Source: Nitrospirota bacterium
GTDB taxonomy: Bacteria > Nitrospirota > Nitrospiria > Nitrospirales > Nitrospiraceae
Reading direction: 5' to 3'
Length of the DNA stretch: 64,000 bases
Assembly (NCBI GenBank): GCA_016219645.1
Contig: JACRLR010000010.1
Coordinates: 64,552 to 128,551 of the forward strand
The translations under genes were made by a program, and so were the position numbers. Position 1 is the first letter of the stretch, and each line of letters starts with the position of its first letter. The notes under the pieces were generated by a model, which was given only the letters and a program-made list of their open reading frames with translations, was not told the origin of the DNA and ran no database searches. This document shows, piece after piece, positions 7,649 through 17,212 of this stretch.

Positions 7649-9490
7649 ATGGATGGGCTGAAAACAGACGGCGGTGGGCTACCGATGGCGCCTGCAAAGG
7701 AACCGGCCAATCCGGAACTGGCTTCCGTCAAGCGGGTTCTCGCACTGTTGGACAAGACTGCGAAGTCCAGTCGAACTTACGGGGCCGCGAATCCCGTCGC
7801 GCAGAAATTCTTCCAGCAATTGTTCGAAGGACTCACGGCACACCTGAACAATTACCACAAACTGGCATTTCTGATTCAACGTTCTGAGTTGTACTTCAAC
7901 GGGGAAGTTGTCTACCAATCTGAACAGGACTCAAGTAATGAAAGCGTCGCCTTCAAGCTCTATTCGGATGGCATTCGGGAGCTCGCGTTCCTCGAAGGCC
8001 TGTCTGCGGAAGACCTCACCTTCCTCCTCGATTCACTGTGGGACAGCGTCGAGTCCGAGGAGGAGGATGACGATATTGTGACTCGCCTATGGTCGAAAAA
8101 TCTCTCCGCCATTACGCTCGTGACCGCCGAAGAAATCGCCAAATCATCTGCCGGGGGAGAAGCCTTTGTGCTCCATACTGCTGGAATGCTGGAGGCATCG
8201 GAATCAAGCTTGAGGGAGATTCTCGATCGGGAGCAGACGCGCGCTAAGAAGGAAGCAGCGACAGAAGCTGGAGAAATTGGCGGCACAGGAGGCAGCGATG
8301 GCGTGACCCAGGCCGGCGAGAAATCGGGGGCGAACTCTAGCGGCCAGGCCGGCCGGTTTAAGTCCGGTCTCGCAGGCTACGAAGTCTCCGACGAAGAATT
8401 TGCTCAGCTGGTCAAGGAAATCGAGGCTGAAAGCGCCAGGGATCATACGACATACATTTTGGACATGCTCACCGCGATCTTGGCCTCGGAAAAATCTCCT
8501 GTCATCCTGACCAAGTTGCTCGATCTCTGGGGACAAGTCCTCGACTCATTGATGGCCCAAGGCAAATGGATCGTATTAGAAAGCGTGTTGGGACTCCTGC
8601 AAGTCACCGCCGAAATGAGACCTGATCTCGGCGACGACCACAAGAAACAGTTGACGTCTCTCCTCGATACCCTCTGTCGACCGGATCGGATGAGGATGAT
8701 TGAAGGGTATTTGAATAGGACGCCTGGCGCAGCCACAGATGGGTTGACAACGGTTCTGTTGTCGATGACGTCTGCTGGCATTCCCGCCTTGTGTGCTCTC
8801 TTGGCAAATCTGGAGGATGCAACCCATCAGGCGATCGTAGCTGGAGCCCTCGAGACACTCGCGAAAGATCAACCGGACCACTTGCTTCGTGGTTTGGCGG
8901 ACCGCCGACCCCGTTACGTCAGAAATCTCCTTGCAATCCTCCTCAAATGGAACGATCCCCGCTTTGCGGATTCCATCGAAAAACTGGTGCGCCACCCCGA
9001 CGTTCAAGTAAGGAAGGAAGTGGTGCGGGCCATCGGGATATTCCGCCCGAGCGGGAACGGTACGAAACTGATTTCGCTCTTGACCGATACAGAGGAGTCG
9101 GTGCGGTTTGCGGCGCTCAAACTGCTCACGACCGGTCAATATACGGCTCCGTACTCTGTGTGGTCACCACTCGTATCGGCAGACACATTTATGGATCGGC
9201 CTCTCAGTGAAAAGCGCGCGATATTCCAAGCCATGCGAGCGACGAGTAACGACGAAGTGATTCCGTTCTTTGAACATTTGCTCACGGAATGGTCCTGGAT
9301 CAACCGCAAGAAAAAGGATGAGCTTGCCGCCCTCGCCGCTGAGGCATTAGGGAAATTGGCTACTCCTGCCGCTCTCGCCGCCCTTGCGCTCGGCCAGAAA
9401 AAGGCCAGTGCCGCTGTACGGCAAGCGTGCGCCACGGCGCTCGTCCAGGCCCAACGACGACAACACCACCCCAAGCAGGCTGCATCATAG
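7649..9490 (+). CDS. HEAT-repeat protein, partner of the HD-GYP protein
   Basis: A 613-residue cytoplasmic protein. Residues about 1-200 contain YFNGEVVYQSEQ-type strands and helices like those found at the N-termini of HD-GYP-associated regulators. Residues about 200-240 are a Gly/Ser/Ala-rich linker, and about 260-600 are helical HEAT-like repeats (for example VRHPDVQVRKEVVRAIG and TEESVRFAALKLL). No catalytic motif is seen. The start may be the ATG at 7685 instead of 7649. The next gene begins 16 bases after the stop and shares the KTSRTYGAANPV/KTSRIYERTNSAL motif near its own N-terminus, so the two probably descend from a common N-terminal module. Confidence 0.8.
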   Translation: MDGLKTDGGGLPMAPAKEPANPELASVKRVLALLDKTAKSSRTYGAANPVAQKFFQQLFEGLTAHLNNYHKLAFLIQRSELYFNGEVVYQSEQDSSNESVAFKLYSDGIRELAFLEGLSAEDLTFLLDSLWDSVESEEEDDDIVTRLWSKNLSAITLVTAEEIAKSSAGGEAFVLHTAGMLEASESSLREILDREQTRAKKEAATEAGEIGGTGGSDGVTQAGEKSGANSSGQAGRFKSGLAGYEVSDEEFAQLVKEIEAESARDHTTYILDMLTAILASEKSPVILTKLLDLWGQVLDSLMAQGKWIVLESVLGLLQVTAEMRPDLGDDHKKQLTSLLDTLCRPDRMRMIEGYLNRTPGAATDGLTTVLLSMTSAGIPALCALLANLEDATHQAIVAGALETLAKDQPDHLLRGLADRRPRYVRNLLAILLKWNDPRFADSIEKLVRHPDVQVRKEVVRAIGIFRPSGNGTKLISLLTDTEESVRFAALKLLTTGQYTAPYSVWSPLVSADTFMDRPLSEKRAIFQAMRATSNDEVIPFFEHLLTEWSWINRKKKDELAALAAEALGKLATPAALAALALGQKKASAAVRQACATALVQAQRRQHHPKQAAS

Positions 9491-9506
9491 GTAAGGAGCC
9501 GCTGCC

Positions 9507-11105
9507 GTGAATGACATCAAGATCAACGAGACCCCGGTCGCGGAGGAACAAGCCCAGCCGATCCTGACCCATGAACGGTCTTTGTCGAGAAAAATCGCCC
9601 ATGGGTCTGAAGCCAGGGACATCCTTGACCAGCAGATGGCCATATTGGGCATTCAACTGGTCACACAGTTAAACGTCTTGATCAAGACCTCCCGCATCTA
9701 TGAACGCACGAACTCCGCGCTGGACAAACCAGTCGATACGATGCTGACTCTGATCAAAACCATGGCGCAGGATCAACCGCTGATGCTCCGTCTGCAAAAC
9801 GATTTCTTGTTTCTCGGAGACAGTCACTTAAAAGTGAACGCTCAGCAGATGGCGGTCGCCACCAGCATTATCGATGTCTTGAATGTCTGGAAAATTGGCG
9901 GCATCACTTTTTCGTTGGCGGTGGAGTCGAAGGATCTACGTGAGTTTGCCGCCCTCTTCGTCAGTCTTGACCCAGCCAAGAATACCATCGAAGACCTGCA
10001 GAAAGAGATCATTTCGCGGAATGTCGCGGGCATTGGGTTAGAAGAACAACGGGAACTGCAAATCCGCCCAGGAACCGGAGCGACAGCGTCATCGCAATCC
10101 GGAGATACGAACAGCGCGGGATCCGATGGCGTAAAAAACGTCGATTCAAAGGGGCATCGGAAAATAGCCGCTAAGAACGGCTACGTCAAAGTGGGAGAAT
10201 CCGTTGGATCTCTGACGAAAGCAGCCCGTGAGGGAGGAACAGTCAGCTTTAAACAAGCCAAACGAGCGATTCAAAACATCATCGATATCATGCAGGATGA
10301 CGAAGCGACGGTCCTGGGTCTCACGACCCTTCGCTGTCACGATGAGTACACACATAACCATTCGGTCAATGTGTCGTTGTTGTCCATCGCCCTGGCAAAT
10401 CGCGTCGGCTATCCAAAAGTGGAATTAGCCGACTTGGGCCTAGCCGCGCTGTTCCATGACATGGGCAAATCCACCATTCCCCTTGAAGTCCTGAACAAAC
10501 CGGGAGAGTTCACCGATGATGACTGGATGCTGATGCGCAATCACCCCACGGAGGGAGTTCTAATTTTGTCGAGAATGAGAGGCATCACGAATTTACCGGG
10601 GCGCATGGCGGCAGCGTCGTTTGAACACCATATGAATCAGGACTTTTCGGGATATCCGAAACTGGCCGTGCCCTGGACGCTCTCACTCACCGGACGTATT
10701 CTCACCATCGCAGACTGTTATGACGCCATGACCTCCTCCCGTGTGTATCGTCGAGAGCCCATGTCCCCATCGAAAGTATTGAATATGATGTTCTCGAAAT
10801 CCGGGAAGGCATTTGATCCGGTGCTGCTCAAGTTGTTCGTGAACTGTGTCGGTATCATTCCCATCGGCAGCCTGGTCATGCTGGAGACAAACGAGTTGGC
10901 GGTCGTACTCAAGCCTGCGGCAGACAAAGCGAATGCCGAACGACCCATCGTCAGAGTCATCGCCGATCCGCAGGGGGACTCGGTCGAGCACGGGCGCGAA
11001 GTAGACCTGACTGAGAAAGATGAGACCGGCGAGTTCCGCCACCATATCATCCGCTTGGTTGACAACACCGAGTACAAGTTTGACACCAGCCGTTATTTTA
11101 CATGA
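9507..11105 (+). CDS. HD-GYP domain phosphodiesterase
   Basis: A 532-residue predicted cyclic-di-GMP phosphodiesterase. Residues 1-170 share a helical N-terminal module with the preceding HEAT protein, and about 180-230 is a low-complexity linker. The HD-GYP domain covers about 270-450: HNHSVNVSLL, the metal-binding FHDMGKSTIP, HPTEGV, SFEHHMNQDFSGYP (the GYP motif), and IADCYDAMTSSRVYR. The C-terminal 80 residues look like a small beta domain. It has no membrane segment or receiver domain, so input probably comes through the N-terminal module or the HEAT partner. Confidence 0.9.
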   Translation: MNDIKINETPVAEEQAQPILTHERSLSRKIAHGSEARDILDQQMAILGIQLVTQLNVLIKTSRIYERTNSALDKPVDTMLTLIKTMAQDQPLMLRLQNDFLFLGDSHLKVNAQQMAVATSIIDVLNVWKIGGITFSLAVESKDLREFAALFVSLDPAKNTIEDLQKEIISRNVAGIGLEEQRELQIRPGTGATASSQSGDTNSAGSDGVKNVDSKGHRKIAAKNGYVKVGESVGSLTKAAREGGTVSFKQAKRAIQNIIDIMQDDEATVLGLTTLRCHDEYTHNHSVNVSLLSIALANRVGYPKVELADLGLAALFHDMGKSTIPLEVLNKPGEFTDDDWMLMRNHPTEGVLILSRMRGITNLPGRMAAASFEHHMNQDFSGYPKLAVPWTLSLTGRILTIADCYDAMTSSRVYRREPMSPSKVLNMMFSKSGKAFDPVLLKLFVNCVGIIPIGSLVMLETNELAVVLKPAADKANAERPIVRVIADPQGDSVEHGREVDLTEKDETGEFRHHIIRLVDNTEYKFDTSRYFT

Positions 11106-11209
11106 AGGTCTTTACACCCTGCGACCGGATCTCTTGACAGACCAGGGCCCTCCAGCTATTCTCGCACCCGCTGCACGATGTCCAGGGTTTACAACAAGGA
11201 GCGCGTGTT

Positions 11210-11773
11210 ATGTATATGATGGGAATTCTCTTGAGGCGGACAACCCTCACGTTGGCTGCCACGGCCATCCTGGTACTCACGGCGCTTCCTGCGGCACAGG
11301 CTGCCGACGCGTTCAAGATGGGAGTCGTCGATCCTCAGGCGGTGTTAGAAAAATCAAAGGCGGGCAAAAAAGCCCTGGATGGTTTCAAAGAATATGTCGC
11401 CACGAGGCAGAAATTGTTGGCCGGGGATGAAGAGGACTTGCGCAACCAGGAGAAGACGCTCAAGGACCAAATGGGGAAATTGAGTGACACCGAAAAAAAA
11501 GAAAAAGAGACCCAGTTCCGCGCAAAGGTCCAGGACTTCCAGAAACGGGCGCAGGAATTCAACCAGGAATTGCAGGGAAAGCAGAAGGAATTACTCGATG
11601 ACTATATGAAGCGAATTTCTTCGGCCACCAAGACCGTCGCGGAAAAAGGCGGCTTTGCTCTCGTGGTTGATAAGGGCAGCGAACAAGTCGTCAAAATTGT
11701 GATCTACAACAAGGACACCATCGATTTAACCGACCAGGTCATCAAAGAATTTGACCGGGTCAACAGCAAGTAA
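11210..11773 (+). CDS. OmpH/Skp-family periplasmic chaperone
   Basis: A 187-residue secreted protein. The signal peptide ends near ALPAAQAAD, after a hydrophobic stretch TLAATAILVLTALPA. The mature part begins with FKMGVVDPQAVL, the typical first strand of Skp/OmpH, then forms long charged helices (about 60-140) that make the jellyfish-like tentacles, and ends with the conserved VVDKGSEQVVKIVIYN strands. Skp chaperones unfolded outer-membrane proteins in the periplasm. AAGGAG precedes the ATG. There is no bamA or lpxD beside it, which is unusual for the family. Confidence 0.85.
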   Translation: MYMMGILLRRTTLTLAATAILVLTALPAAQAADAFKMGVVDPQAVLEKSKAGKKALDGFKEYVATRQKLLAGDEEDLRNQEKTLKDQMGKLSDTEKKEKETQFRAKVQDFQKRAQEFNQELQGKQKELLDDYMKRISSATKTVAEKGGFALVVDKGSEQVVKIVIYNKDTIDLTDQVIKEFDRVNSK

Positions 11774-11806
11774 CCCTCGTACGCCTTTCCTATTTCATAT
11801 CTCTCT

Positions 11807-11902
11807 GAGGGGTAGCCTGGGTGATCCTCTAGTGCGCGTGTCGAACGAGCACCTTCTGAGTGTGCGCGTTCCGCGAGCACGAGGACGACTAGGCTACCCC
11901 TC
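11807..11902. repeat. Family A palindromic element between convergent genes
   Basis: GAGGGGTAGCCTGGGTGATC pairs with the arm that ends CTAGGCTACCCCTC, enclosing the GTGTCGAACGAGCAC...GCGTTCCGCGAGCAC core. It is followed by TTTT and lies between the stop codons of the convergent ompH-like and rhodanese genes, so it could serve as a bidirectional terminator. Confidence 0.8.
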
Positions 11903-11911
11903 TTTTCCCGC

Positions 11912-12280
11912 TCAACGTTCAATGGGATAGCCTGCATCCCGCCAGCCTTTGATTCCCCCATCCATTGACACCACATTGATGTAACCCATACGCTGGAGTG
12001 CGTCTGCCGCTAATATGGACCGGTAGCCACCTCCGCAATACAGGAGAATGGCCTCGTCCTTATTAGGGATATATGTTTCCACATCACGCTCAATAATCCC
12101 TTTCCCCAGGTGTCGAGCCCCCTTCGCATGGTCCTTTGCATACTCGGTATCCTCCCGCACATCGAGAAAATGCTGTATGTCACCCCGATCGAGCCTGGTC
12201 TTTGCCTCTGCGACCGTACACTCCTTGACCCCTGCGCGTGCCTCGTTCACCAACTTCAAAAAGCCTGGATTATGTTTCAT
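11912..12280 (-). CDS. Rhodanese-domain sulfurtransferase
   Basis: The start is the ATG at 12280, preceded by AAAGGAGC; the longer reading frame upstream comes from a repeat and is rejected. The 122-residue single rhodanese domain has FLDVREDTEY near the N-terminus and the active loop LLYCGGGYRS, whose Cys carries the persulfide, followed by the DGGIKGWRDAGYP terminus. It is cytoplasmic and may move sulfane sulfur for thiolation or detoxification. No functional partner is adjacent. Confidence 0.92.
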   Translation of the reverse strand: MKHNPGFLKLVNEARAGVKECTVAEAKTRLDRGDIQHFLDVREDTEYAKDHAKGARHLGKGIIERDVETYIPNKDEAILLYCGGGYRSILAADALQRMGYINVVSMDGGIKGWRDAGYPIER

Positions 12281-12322
12281 CTTGCTCCTTTCCCCCATCC
12301 CCCTGCGTTGTAAAGTGAGGAT

Positions 12323-12469
12323 GTTGTAAAAGCCCGCCAGCTTCATGGGAAGGTTAAGGCTGAGGCTAAGGTTGAGCAAACAAGAACCTGTTCGACACTT
12401 AACCTTAACCTCGACCTAAGCCTTCTTCACTCGCTGCGGCTGTGCTGGACAGGTTTTTCCATCATCCTC
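12323..12469. repeat. Family B element with hexamer-period hairpin
   Basis: Outer segments TAAAAGCCCGCCAGC and GCTGGACAGGTTTTTCCATC frame a low-complexity palindrome (12350-12424) built from AAGGTT/GAGGCT hexamers and their complements (CTTAACCTTAACCTCGACCT). The same design recurs at 21691-21845. Confidence 0.75.
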
Positions 12470-12545
12470 TCAGCCTCTTCCCCAGCCCTGTCGTCCTTGT
12501 TGAAACGAATGGTACGCTCCTTGTCTCGAGAGTTTCGCAACAGTC

Positions 12546-13559
12546 TCAAAATAAGGCGGTTTGTTCAAGGCCAGGCCTCCGAAAGGTTGCGGGAACCGGC
12601 ATGTCACATAGCGCCGATAATCCCGCTTTTCGCCTGGAGATCTGGAATAATTGTTCGATCATGACCCAATAGGGTCCAGAGCCGCGATGGCGGTCGAAAA
12701 AAGCCCCCTCGCTGAGTGCCCCGCCACGCACCTCTCGAATGCGGCTCGTCATCTTAGCCATTCGATCAGGAAATGCTGCGGCCATTCGCTCCATGAACAC
12801 CGGCTCGACAGAGCCGGATAGACGGAGAAGTGTTGCCATGGCCTCTCCCGCTCCGGCTTGTTTCGCTCTGGCCAGGAGATCAGGCATATCCTCGTCGTTA
12901 AGACCAGGAATAATCGGAGACAACGAAATCCCAGTAGGGATCCCGGCATCCGCCAAAGTTGCCATCGCCTCGAAGCGTTTCCGGCTGGACGGCGCGTGGG
13001 GTTCGACCTTTCTCGCGACCTCGTCGTCCGAAAACGGTATGCTGAAATAGACATGCACCGACGCCTCCTGATGAAGCCGACGCAGGATGTCCAGATCTCG
13101 CTGTACTAACACCCCCTTTGTGATAATCCCCACCGGATTCCGATACTCAGCACAGACATTGAGACAGGCCCGAGTCAACTCCAGCGACGCTTCCAGCGGC
13201 TGGTAACAATCCGTGTTACCTGAAAACAATATCAATTCGCCTCCCCATGAGGGCTTCTGGAATACCCTGCGGAGCAGTGTCGGGGCATCCTTCTTCACAA
13301 TGATTTTGGATTCGAAATCACTTCCGGCGCCGAAGCCCCAGTACTCATGCGTCGGTCTGGCGTAGCAATAGACACAGGCGTGAAAGCAGCCACGATAGGG
13401 ATTGAGACTCCATCGAAACGGCAAGTCAGGACTGTCGTTTCGGCTGAGAATCTCACGAGCGGCATCTTCATACATGTGTAGTTTTACATGGGAAGCAGGC
13501 TCCAAGAGATCTCTGTGTTGCGACTCAAACGGATTAGGTGGATTCATGACCCTGCGCAT
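12546..13559 (-). CDS. Radical SAM protein, SplB/PA0069-like
   Basis: A 337-residue radical SAM enzyme. The cluster motif is CFHACVYC (CxxxCxxC) at about residues 57-64, within NPYRGCFHACVYCYARPTHEYWG, and is followed by SGNTDCYQP and GIITKGVLVQRD, typical of the SplB-like PA0069 family. No characterised substrate is known for these proteins; some resemble spore photoproduct lyase in sequence only. An ATG four codons in, after GCAGGG, is an alternative start. It is divergent from serS. Confidence 0.88.
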   Translation of the reverse strand: MRRVMNPPNPFESQHRDLLEPASHVKLHMYEDAAREILSRNDSPDLPFRWSLNPYRGCFHACVYCYARPTHEYWGFGAGSDFESKIIVKKDAPTLLRRVFQKPSWGGELILFSGNTDCYQPLEASLELTRACLNVCAEYRNPVGIITKGVLVQRDLDILRRLHQEASVHVYFSIPFSDDEVARKVEPHAPSSRKRFEAMATLADAGIPTGISLSPIIPGLNDEDMPDLLARAKQAGAGEAMATLLRLSGSVEPVFMERMAAAFPDRMAKMTSRIREVRGGALSEGAFFDRHRGSGPYWVMIEQLFQISRRKAGLSALCDMPVPATFRRPGLEQTALF

Positions 13560-13695
13560 ATTGCCATGCTGCTCAATTCGGCAGCTTCTGTCAACGGGGG
13601 CGCCACCTCAGCCAAGATAGAAGACCACCGCGCGATTGATTGACTAACCTCTACCTCGATGTTAAATTTCCTCCGCTTCCCGCGTTCACACACCT

Positions 13696-14982
13696 ATGTA
13701 CGATTTACGCAGCCTCCGCGACAATTTCGACGCCATCAGAACACAGCTTGGCCCGCGTGGCGCCGACGTCCCGTGGGATCACATCCGCACATTGATCGAA
13801 CAACGTCGTACGTTGACGAGTCAGGTCGAACAACTTCGCCATGAACTGAAAAAGGGATCGGAAGAGGTTGCCAAGCTCAAGAGAGAAAACCAGCCGGCGG
13901 ATGCCTCCATGGTGGCCATGAAGGCGGTGGGCGAGCAGATCAAGAAGGTGGAGGACGAACTACGGGTCGTTGAAGAGACCCTCACCGGTCTGAATCTTCA
14001 TATCCCCAATGTTCCACATGCTTCGGTGCCGGCTGGTAAGGACTCGTCCAGCAACCTGGAGGTGAGACGATGGGGAGCCCCACCCTCCTTCCCTGCACCG
14101 GCCAAGAGCCACTGGGAGATCGGTGAAACCCTCGGCATCCTCGACTTCGACCGGGCCGCCAAGATCGCAGGGGCAAGATTCGCAGTTCTGACCGGGGCCG
14201 GCGCACTTCTTGAGCGAGCTCTGATCAACTACATGCTCGATCTTCACACGACACAACATGGCTACCGGGAGGTCTTACCTCCACTCCTTGTCAATCGGTC
14301 GAGCATGACCGCAACCGGCCAGTTACCCAAGTTCGAGGACGATCTATTTCGCCTGCGTGATGAAGACCTTTTCTTGATTCCAACGGCAGAAGTGCCGGTG
14401 ACCAATCTTCACCGCGACGAGTCGCTCACCGAACAGGCTCTGCCGCTCCGATATACGTCCTATACCCCCTGTTTTCGCCGTGAAGCCGGCTCCTACGGAA
14501 GAGATACCAAGGGGCTCATTCGCTTGCACCAGTTCAATAAAGTCGAGTTGGTCTCCTTTGTAAAACCTGACCAGTCCTATGAGGAATTGGAACGACTCAC
14601 CGGCAATGCCGAAGCAATCTTGCAAGGTTTGGGACTTCATTACCGGGTTATGACCCTCTGCTCCGGCGATATGGGCTTTTCCGCCGCAAAAACCTATGAC
14701 ATCGAAATCTGGCTTCCCTCCCAGAACCTCTTCCGTGAGATCTCCTCCTGCAGCAACTTTGAAGGGTTTCAGGCCAGACGCGCCGGTATTCGATATAAAG
14801 GCGCATCCGGAAAAAAGGACGCAAAAATGGAGTTCGTCCATACCCTCAATGGGTCCGGACTCGCCGTGGGCCGCACCGTTGTGGCCATCCTCGAAAACTA
14901 CCAGCAACCGGATGGAAGCGTCATGATACCAGAGGCCCTGCGCCATTATATGAGGGGGATGGAACGGATCAAGAAAGAATGA
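13696..14982 (+). CDS. serS: Seryl-tRNA synthetase
   Basis: Charges tRNA-Ser (and tRNA-Sec where present) with serine. The 428-residue length is standard. Residues 1-110 form the N-terminal tRNA-binding coiled coil, and the class II catalytic core follows: motif 2 is [23 protein letters not shown], and motif 3 lies in [21 protein letters not shown] tRNA-Ser gene begins 70 bases after the stop and may be read through from serS. No terminator is visible between them. Confidence 0.97.
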   Translation: MYDLRSLRDNFDAIRTQLGPRGADVPWDHIRTLIEQRRTLTSQVEQLRHELKKGSEEVAKLKRENQPADASMVAMKAVGEQIKKVEDELRVVEETLTGLNLHIPNVPHASVPAGKDSSSNLEVRRWGAPPSFPAPAKSHWEIGETLGILDFDRAAKIAGARFAVLTGAGALLERALINYMLDLHTTQHGYREVLPPLLVNRSSMTATGQLPKFEDDLFRLRDEDLFLIPTAEVPVTNLHRDESLTEQALPLRYTSYTPCFRREAGSYGRDTKGLIRLHQFNKVELVSFVKPDQSYEELERLTGNAEAILQGLGLHYRVMTLCSGDMGFSAAKTYDIEIWLPSQNLFREISSCSNFEGFQARRAGIRYKGASGKKDAKMEFVHTLNGSGLAVGRTVVAILENYQQPDGSVMIPEALRHYMRGMERIKKE

Positions 14983-15051
14983 GACACTTGAGGATATTAT
15001 CCCGTCGCCAAGAATAATGGTACGGGCTCCGGATCGGGGCAAGCATGGTAT

Positions 15052-15141
15052 GGAGGGGTGACGGAGTGGCCGAACGTGCCAGTCTTGAAAACTGGAGACC
15101 TCGCAAGGGGTCCGCGAGTTCAAATCTCGCCCCCTCCGCCA
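15052..15141 (+). tRNA. tRNA-Ser(TGA), CCA encoded
   Basis: The acceptor stem GGAGGGG pairs with CCCCTCC (15131-15137). The anticodon arm CCAGT-CTTGAAA-ACTGG exposes TGA, a long variable arm (GACCTCGCAAGGGGTC) marks a serine tRNA, and the T arm is GCGAG-TTCAAAT-CTCGC. The discriminator G is followed by an encoded CCA. Confidence 0.95.
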
Positions 15142-15609
15142 CCGATGAAATCGATGTATTGTTTTTCAGCCACTCCCCTTTTATGGCCATCTCACATGCT
15201 GCTTCCAGAGGAGTAGCCAGGGTTGACTCCATTATGGAGGGGCCTACCTCAGCTCGTATCCTTAAACTTACATATCCCCATGGGCTGACGGCCTAGGCAG
15301 TTGCTCTAGGTTCGTTTACTCATATAAATATCCAATCCCTACTCATTCTTCTGGACACATACAATCTCCAGTCATTGCTTATTGTTCCGATATAACTAAC
15401 TGATAGTTTTAATCAAATTATAGTGGCAATAGACCAACCTAACATTAATATCTTCCCCCTCCTTTAGTTCGGTCCCACCTACCTCTACGGTATTTTCAAA
15501 AATTCCCTCTTGTCCCATTATGACACTCATCAGTGTGATGAGATCGTATCGCGTCGTGGGATTAGACACGGTGCATAAAGCGAATAAAGCGCACAAAGAG
15601 ATCAGGAAA
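15142..15609. other. Gene-free spacer after tRNA-Ser(TGA)
   Basis: No credible reading frame, tRNA fragment or palindrome was seen here. The base composition becomes visibly more AT-rich from about 15300 to 15520 than in the flanking genes. It might be a remnant of DNA once integrated beside the tRNA gene, but no integrase or att-like repeat was found. Confidence 0.5.
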
Positions 15610-15753
15610 ATGGGGCTCAATAGTCGAGAGCTAGCGAACAACGCCTGCCCCTTCTGCGGAGCCCATAAGTATCACCTTGTACTTCGCTGGGACATGCAGC
15701 CACAAACCGATGGACTTTTTGCCCGCTGCGCTCAGTGCCAACGTCCACGGTGA
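15610..15753 (+). CDS. Small zinc-ribbon-like protein
   Basis: The ATG at 15610, preceded by AGGA, gives a 47-residue protein. CPFC and CAQC are separated by about 22 residues and flank HLVLRWDMQPQTDG; this is the four-Cys pattern of a small treble-clef or zinc ribbon. A longer frame starting at 15520 exists, but its N-terminus is low in plausibility. Function unknown. It lies alone between two tRNA-Ser genes. Confidence 0.55.
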   Translation: MGLNSRELANNACPFCGAHKYHLVLRWDMQPQTDGLFARCAQCQRPR

Positions 15754-16175
15754 CTGGGTGAGGCTCCCAGTCTAGCCTGAGAGCATAGGAAGACATTGGC
15801 ATCGTCTGGAAGGAAGAGAAGATGGACGTCATCACTTCATTGATCCAATACATGAAGTTGCGTAGAGTGCAGAGCAGGCAGAAACGACAAAAACGAACTG
15901 TGCTGCACATGTTGGCAGCCAGCGGTGTCGTCAGACCAGGCCATATTGAGCTCCGTTACACGAAACCATTTGCTCGATCGACCGCGCGCCGCGCATAAAC
16001 CCCGCAATTGGCCATTCGCCACCTGATATCCCTCCAGAGTTTTTCTTGATCGACGACGCGAATCGCTTGTGCCGCTCACATGGCCTGGGGTATGATCGCG
16101 ATCGCTTGCTGGTCTTCCTGTAGTGCCGACCTCCGTCGCAGTTGATCGGGAACCCTGCAATGAGCTGAGATCAGG
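15754..16175. other. Gene-free spacer before tRNA-Ser(GCT)
   Basis: Short frames occur on both strands but none has a ribosome-binding site, a recognised motif or neighbour coupling. No repeat family described in this window is present. Confidence 0.5.
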
Positions 16176-16268
16176 GGAGAGGTGGCCGAGTGGCCGAAGG
16201 CAACGGTTTGCTAAACCGTCGTAGGGGCAAAACCTCTACCGAGGGTTCAAATCCCTCCCTCTCCGCCA
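16176..16268 (+). tRNA. tRNA-Ser(GCT), CCA encoded
   Basis: The acceptor GGAGAGG pairs with CCTCTCC (16258-16264). The anticodon arm ACGGT-TTGCTAA-ACCGT exposes GCT, the variable arm is long (CGTAGGGGCAAAACCTCTACC), and the T loop is TTCAAAT. CCA is encoded. Confidence 0.95.
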
Positions 16269-16274
16269 CAGCCT

Positions 16275-16387
16275 AGCTGGTCTATCTAGTCTGTTTGGTC
16301 TATTTGGTTCGTCTTGTTTATTTGGTTGAATTAAACCAACGAAATAAACGAAACAAACCAAATAAACCAGTCAACCAGCCAGACCAG
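16275..16387. repeat. Family C pentamer-period hairpin between tRNA genes
   Basis: The left half repeats TGGTC/TATTT/GGTTC-type pentamers and the right half is their approximate complement (AACCAACGAAATAAACGAAAC). The long imperfect hairpin separates tRNA-Ser(GCT) from tRNA-Phe and could form a processing or termination structure. Confidence 0.7.
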
Positions 16388-16448
16388 GTGGCTTGATTTT
16401 TCTCTGACGATCCTGTAACAGTGCGTCGCTCATCTTGCCATGATTCGT

Positions 16449-16524
16449 GCCGAGGTAGCTCAGTTGGTAGAGCACAGCCCTGAAAAGGCTGGTGTCGACA
16501 GTTCAATTCTGTCCCTCGGCACCA
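16449..16524 (+). tRNA. tRNA-Phe(GAA), CCA encoded
   Basis: A 76-base cloverleaf: acceptor GCCGAGG/CCTCGGC, D arm GCTC-AGTTGGTA-GAGC, anticodon arm CAGCC-CTGAAAA-GGCTG with GAA, T arm ACAG-TTCAATT-CTGT, discriminator A, then encoded CCA. Confidence 0.96.
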
Positions 16525-17212
16525 TTTCTTTCCCACAATTTACATGCGGTTTCCTCCCGCTTTGGCATTATCGGCTCAGCATCGGATGTGCTCACTTCAG
16601 GCAGCGAGGCAACCTTCCGTCCTTCTGCGATAGCCGTCATATGGGTGGACACCTCTCTAGTCCAGTTGAGGTGGAGCTTGTCCACATCTCAGGCCTACCC
16701 GAATTGCCGTTCGCAATTCGCAGTCGCAAACTCCACGAATAATCCCGATCAGAAGCGGCTCAACGCTCCATTGATATCAACAAAGTGGGGCACCCGCTGC
16801 AACATCGTCCATTCGAGAATTCGGACTACGTACATTCTTGAGTGGCGGGCCGTGACCTGCCCTTGCTCTAGGTCGATATTCGTTTTTCTTTCGGAGAACC
16901 ATTGCCTGCGGGTATATAAATGAAGGGACGCCTTCCCCATCTGACCGGAATAATACCCACCGGTACGAGCACAGGAAGAAACAGAGGCGCACCGCATTAA
17001 ATTCGATTTATTGGTCCAGCACAATACTCTTCCATATTCGAATGTTGGCGACATGAGGCGTGACGACCTACGAAGGAGAGCAGACGTAGTCGGATAAGCC
17101 GCTGGCTCAATATTCCCAACCGCAGCTCCTAACGTAGGGCAAGAGATCGTGGTGTGCGCTTCCAGTTTTCCATGCACCAACGTGGCTATTTGAAGGTGAG
17201 ACACACGCGCCT
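16525..17212. other. Long gene-free spacer
   Basis: Reading frames on both strands (the longest is about 150 codons on the minus strand) show no domain, signal peptide or usable ribosome-binding site. No repeat family seen elsewhere in the window occurs here. It may hold the leader of the 17213 gene. Confidence 0.45.

Noticed and set aside
12281-12379. N-terminal extension of the rhodanese gene
   Set aside because: The extra 33 codons are read from a family B repeat; AAAGGAGC directly before the ATG at 12280 marks the start.
16275-16387. CRISPR array
   Set aside because: Although repetitive, the units are five-base degenerate palindromes without constant repeats or unique spacers; the same holds for the other repeat arrays.
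16749-17204. 151-codon minus-strand frame in the spacer before the cyclase-like gene
   Set aside because: No domain, no ribosome-binding site, atypical composition; not enough to call a gene.
15052-17212. Integrated element beside the tRNA genes
   Set aside because: Looked for because the region is gene-poor and tRNA-flanked, but no integrase, att duplication of a tRNA end or phage gene was found.
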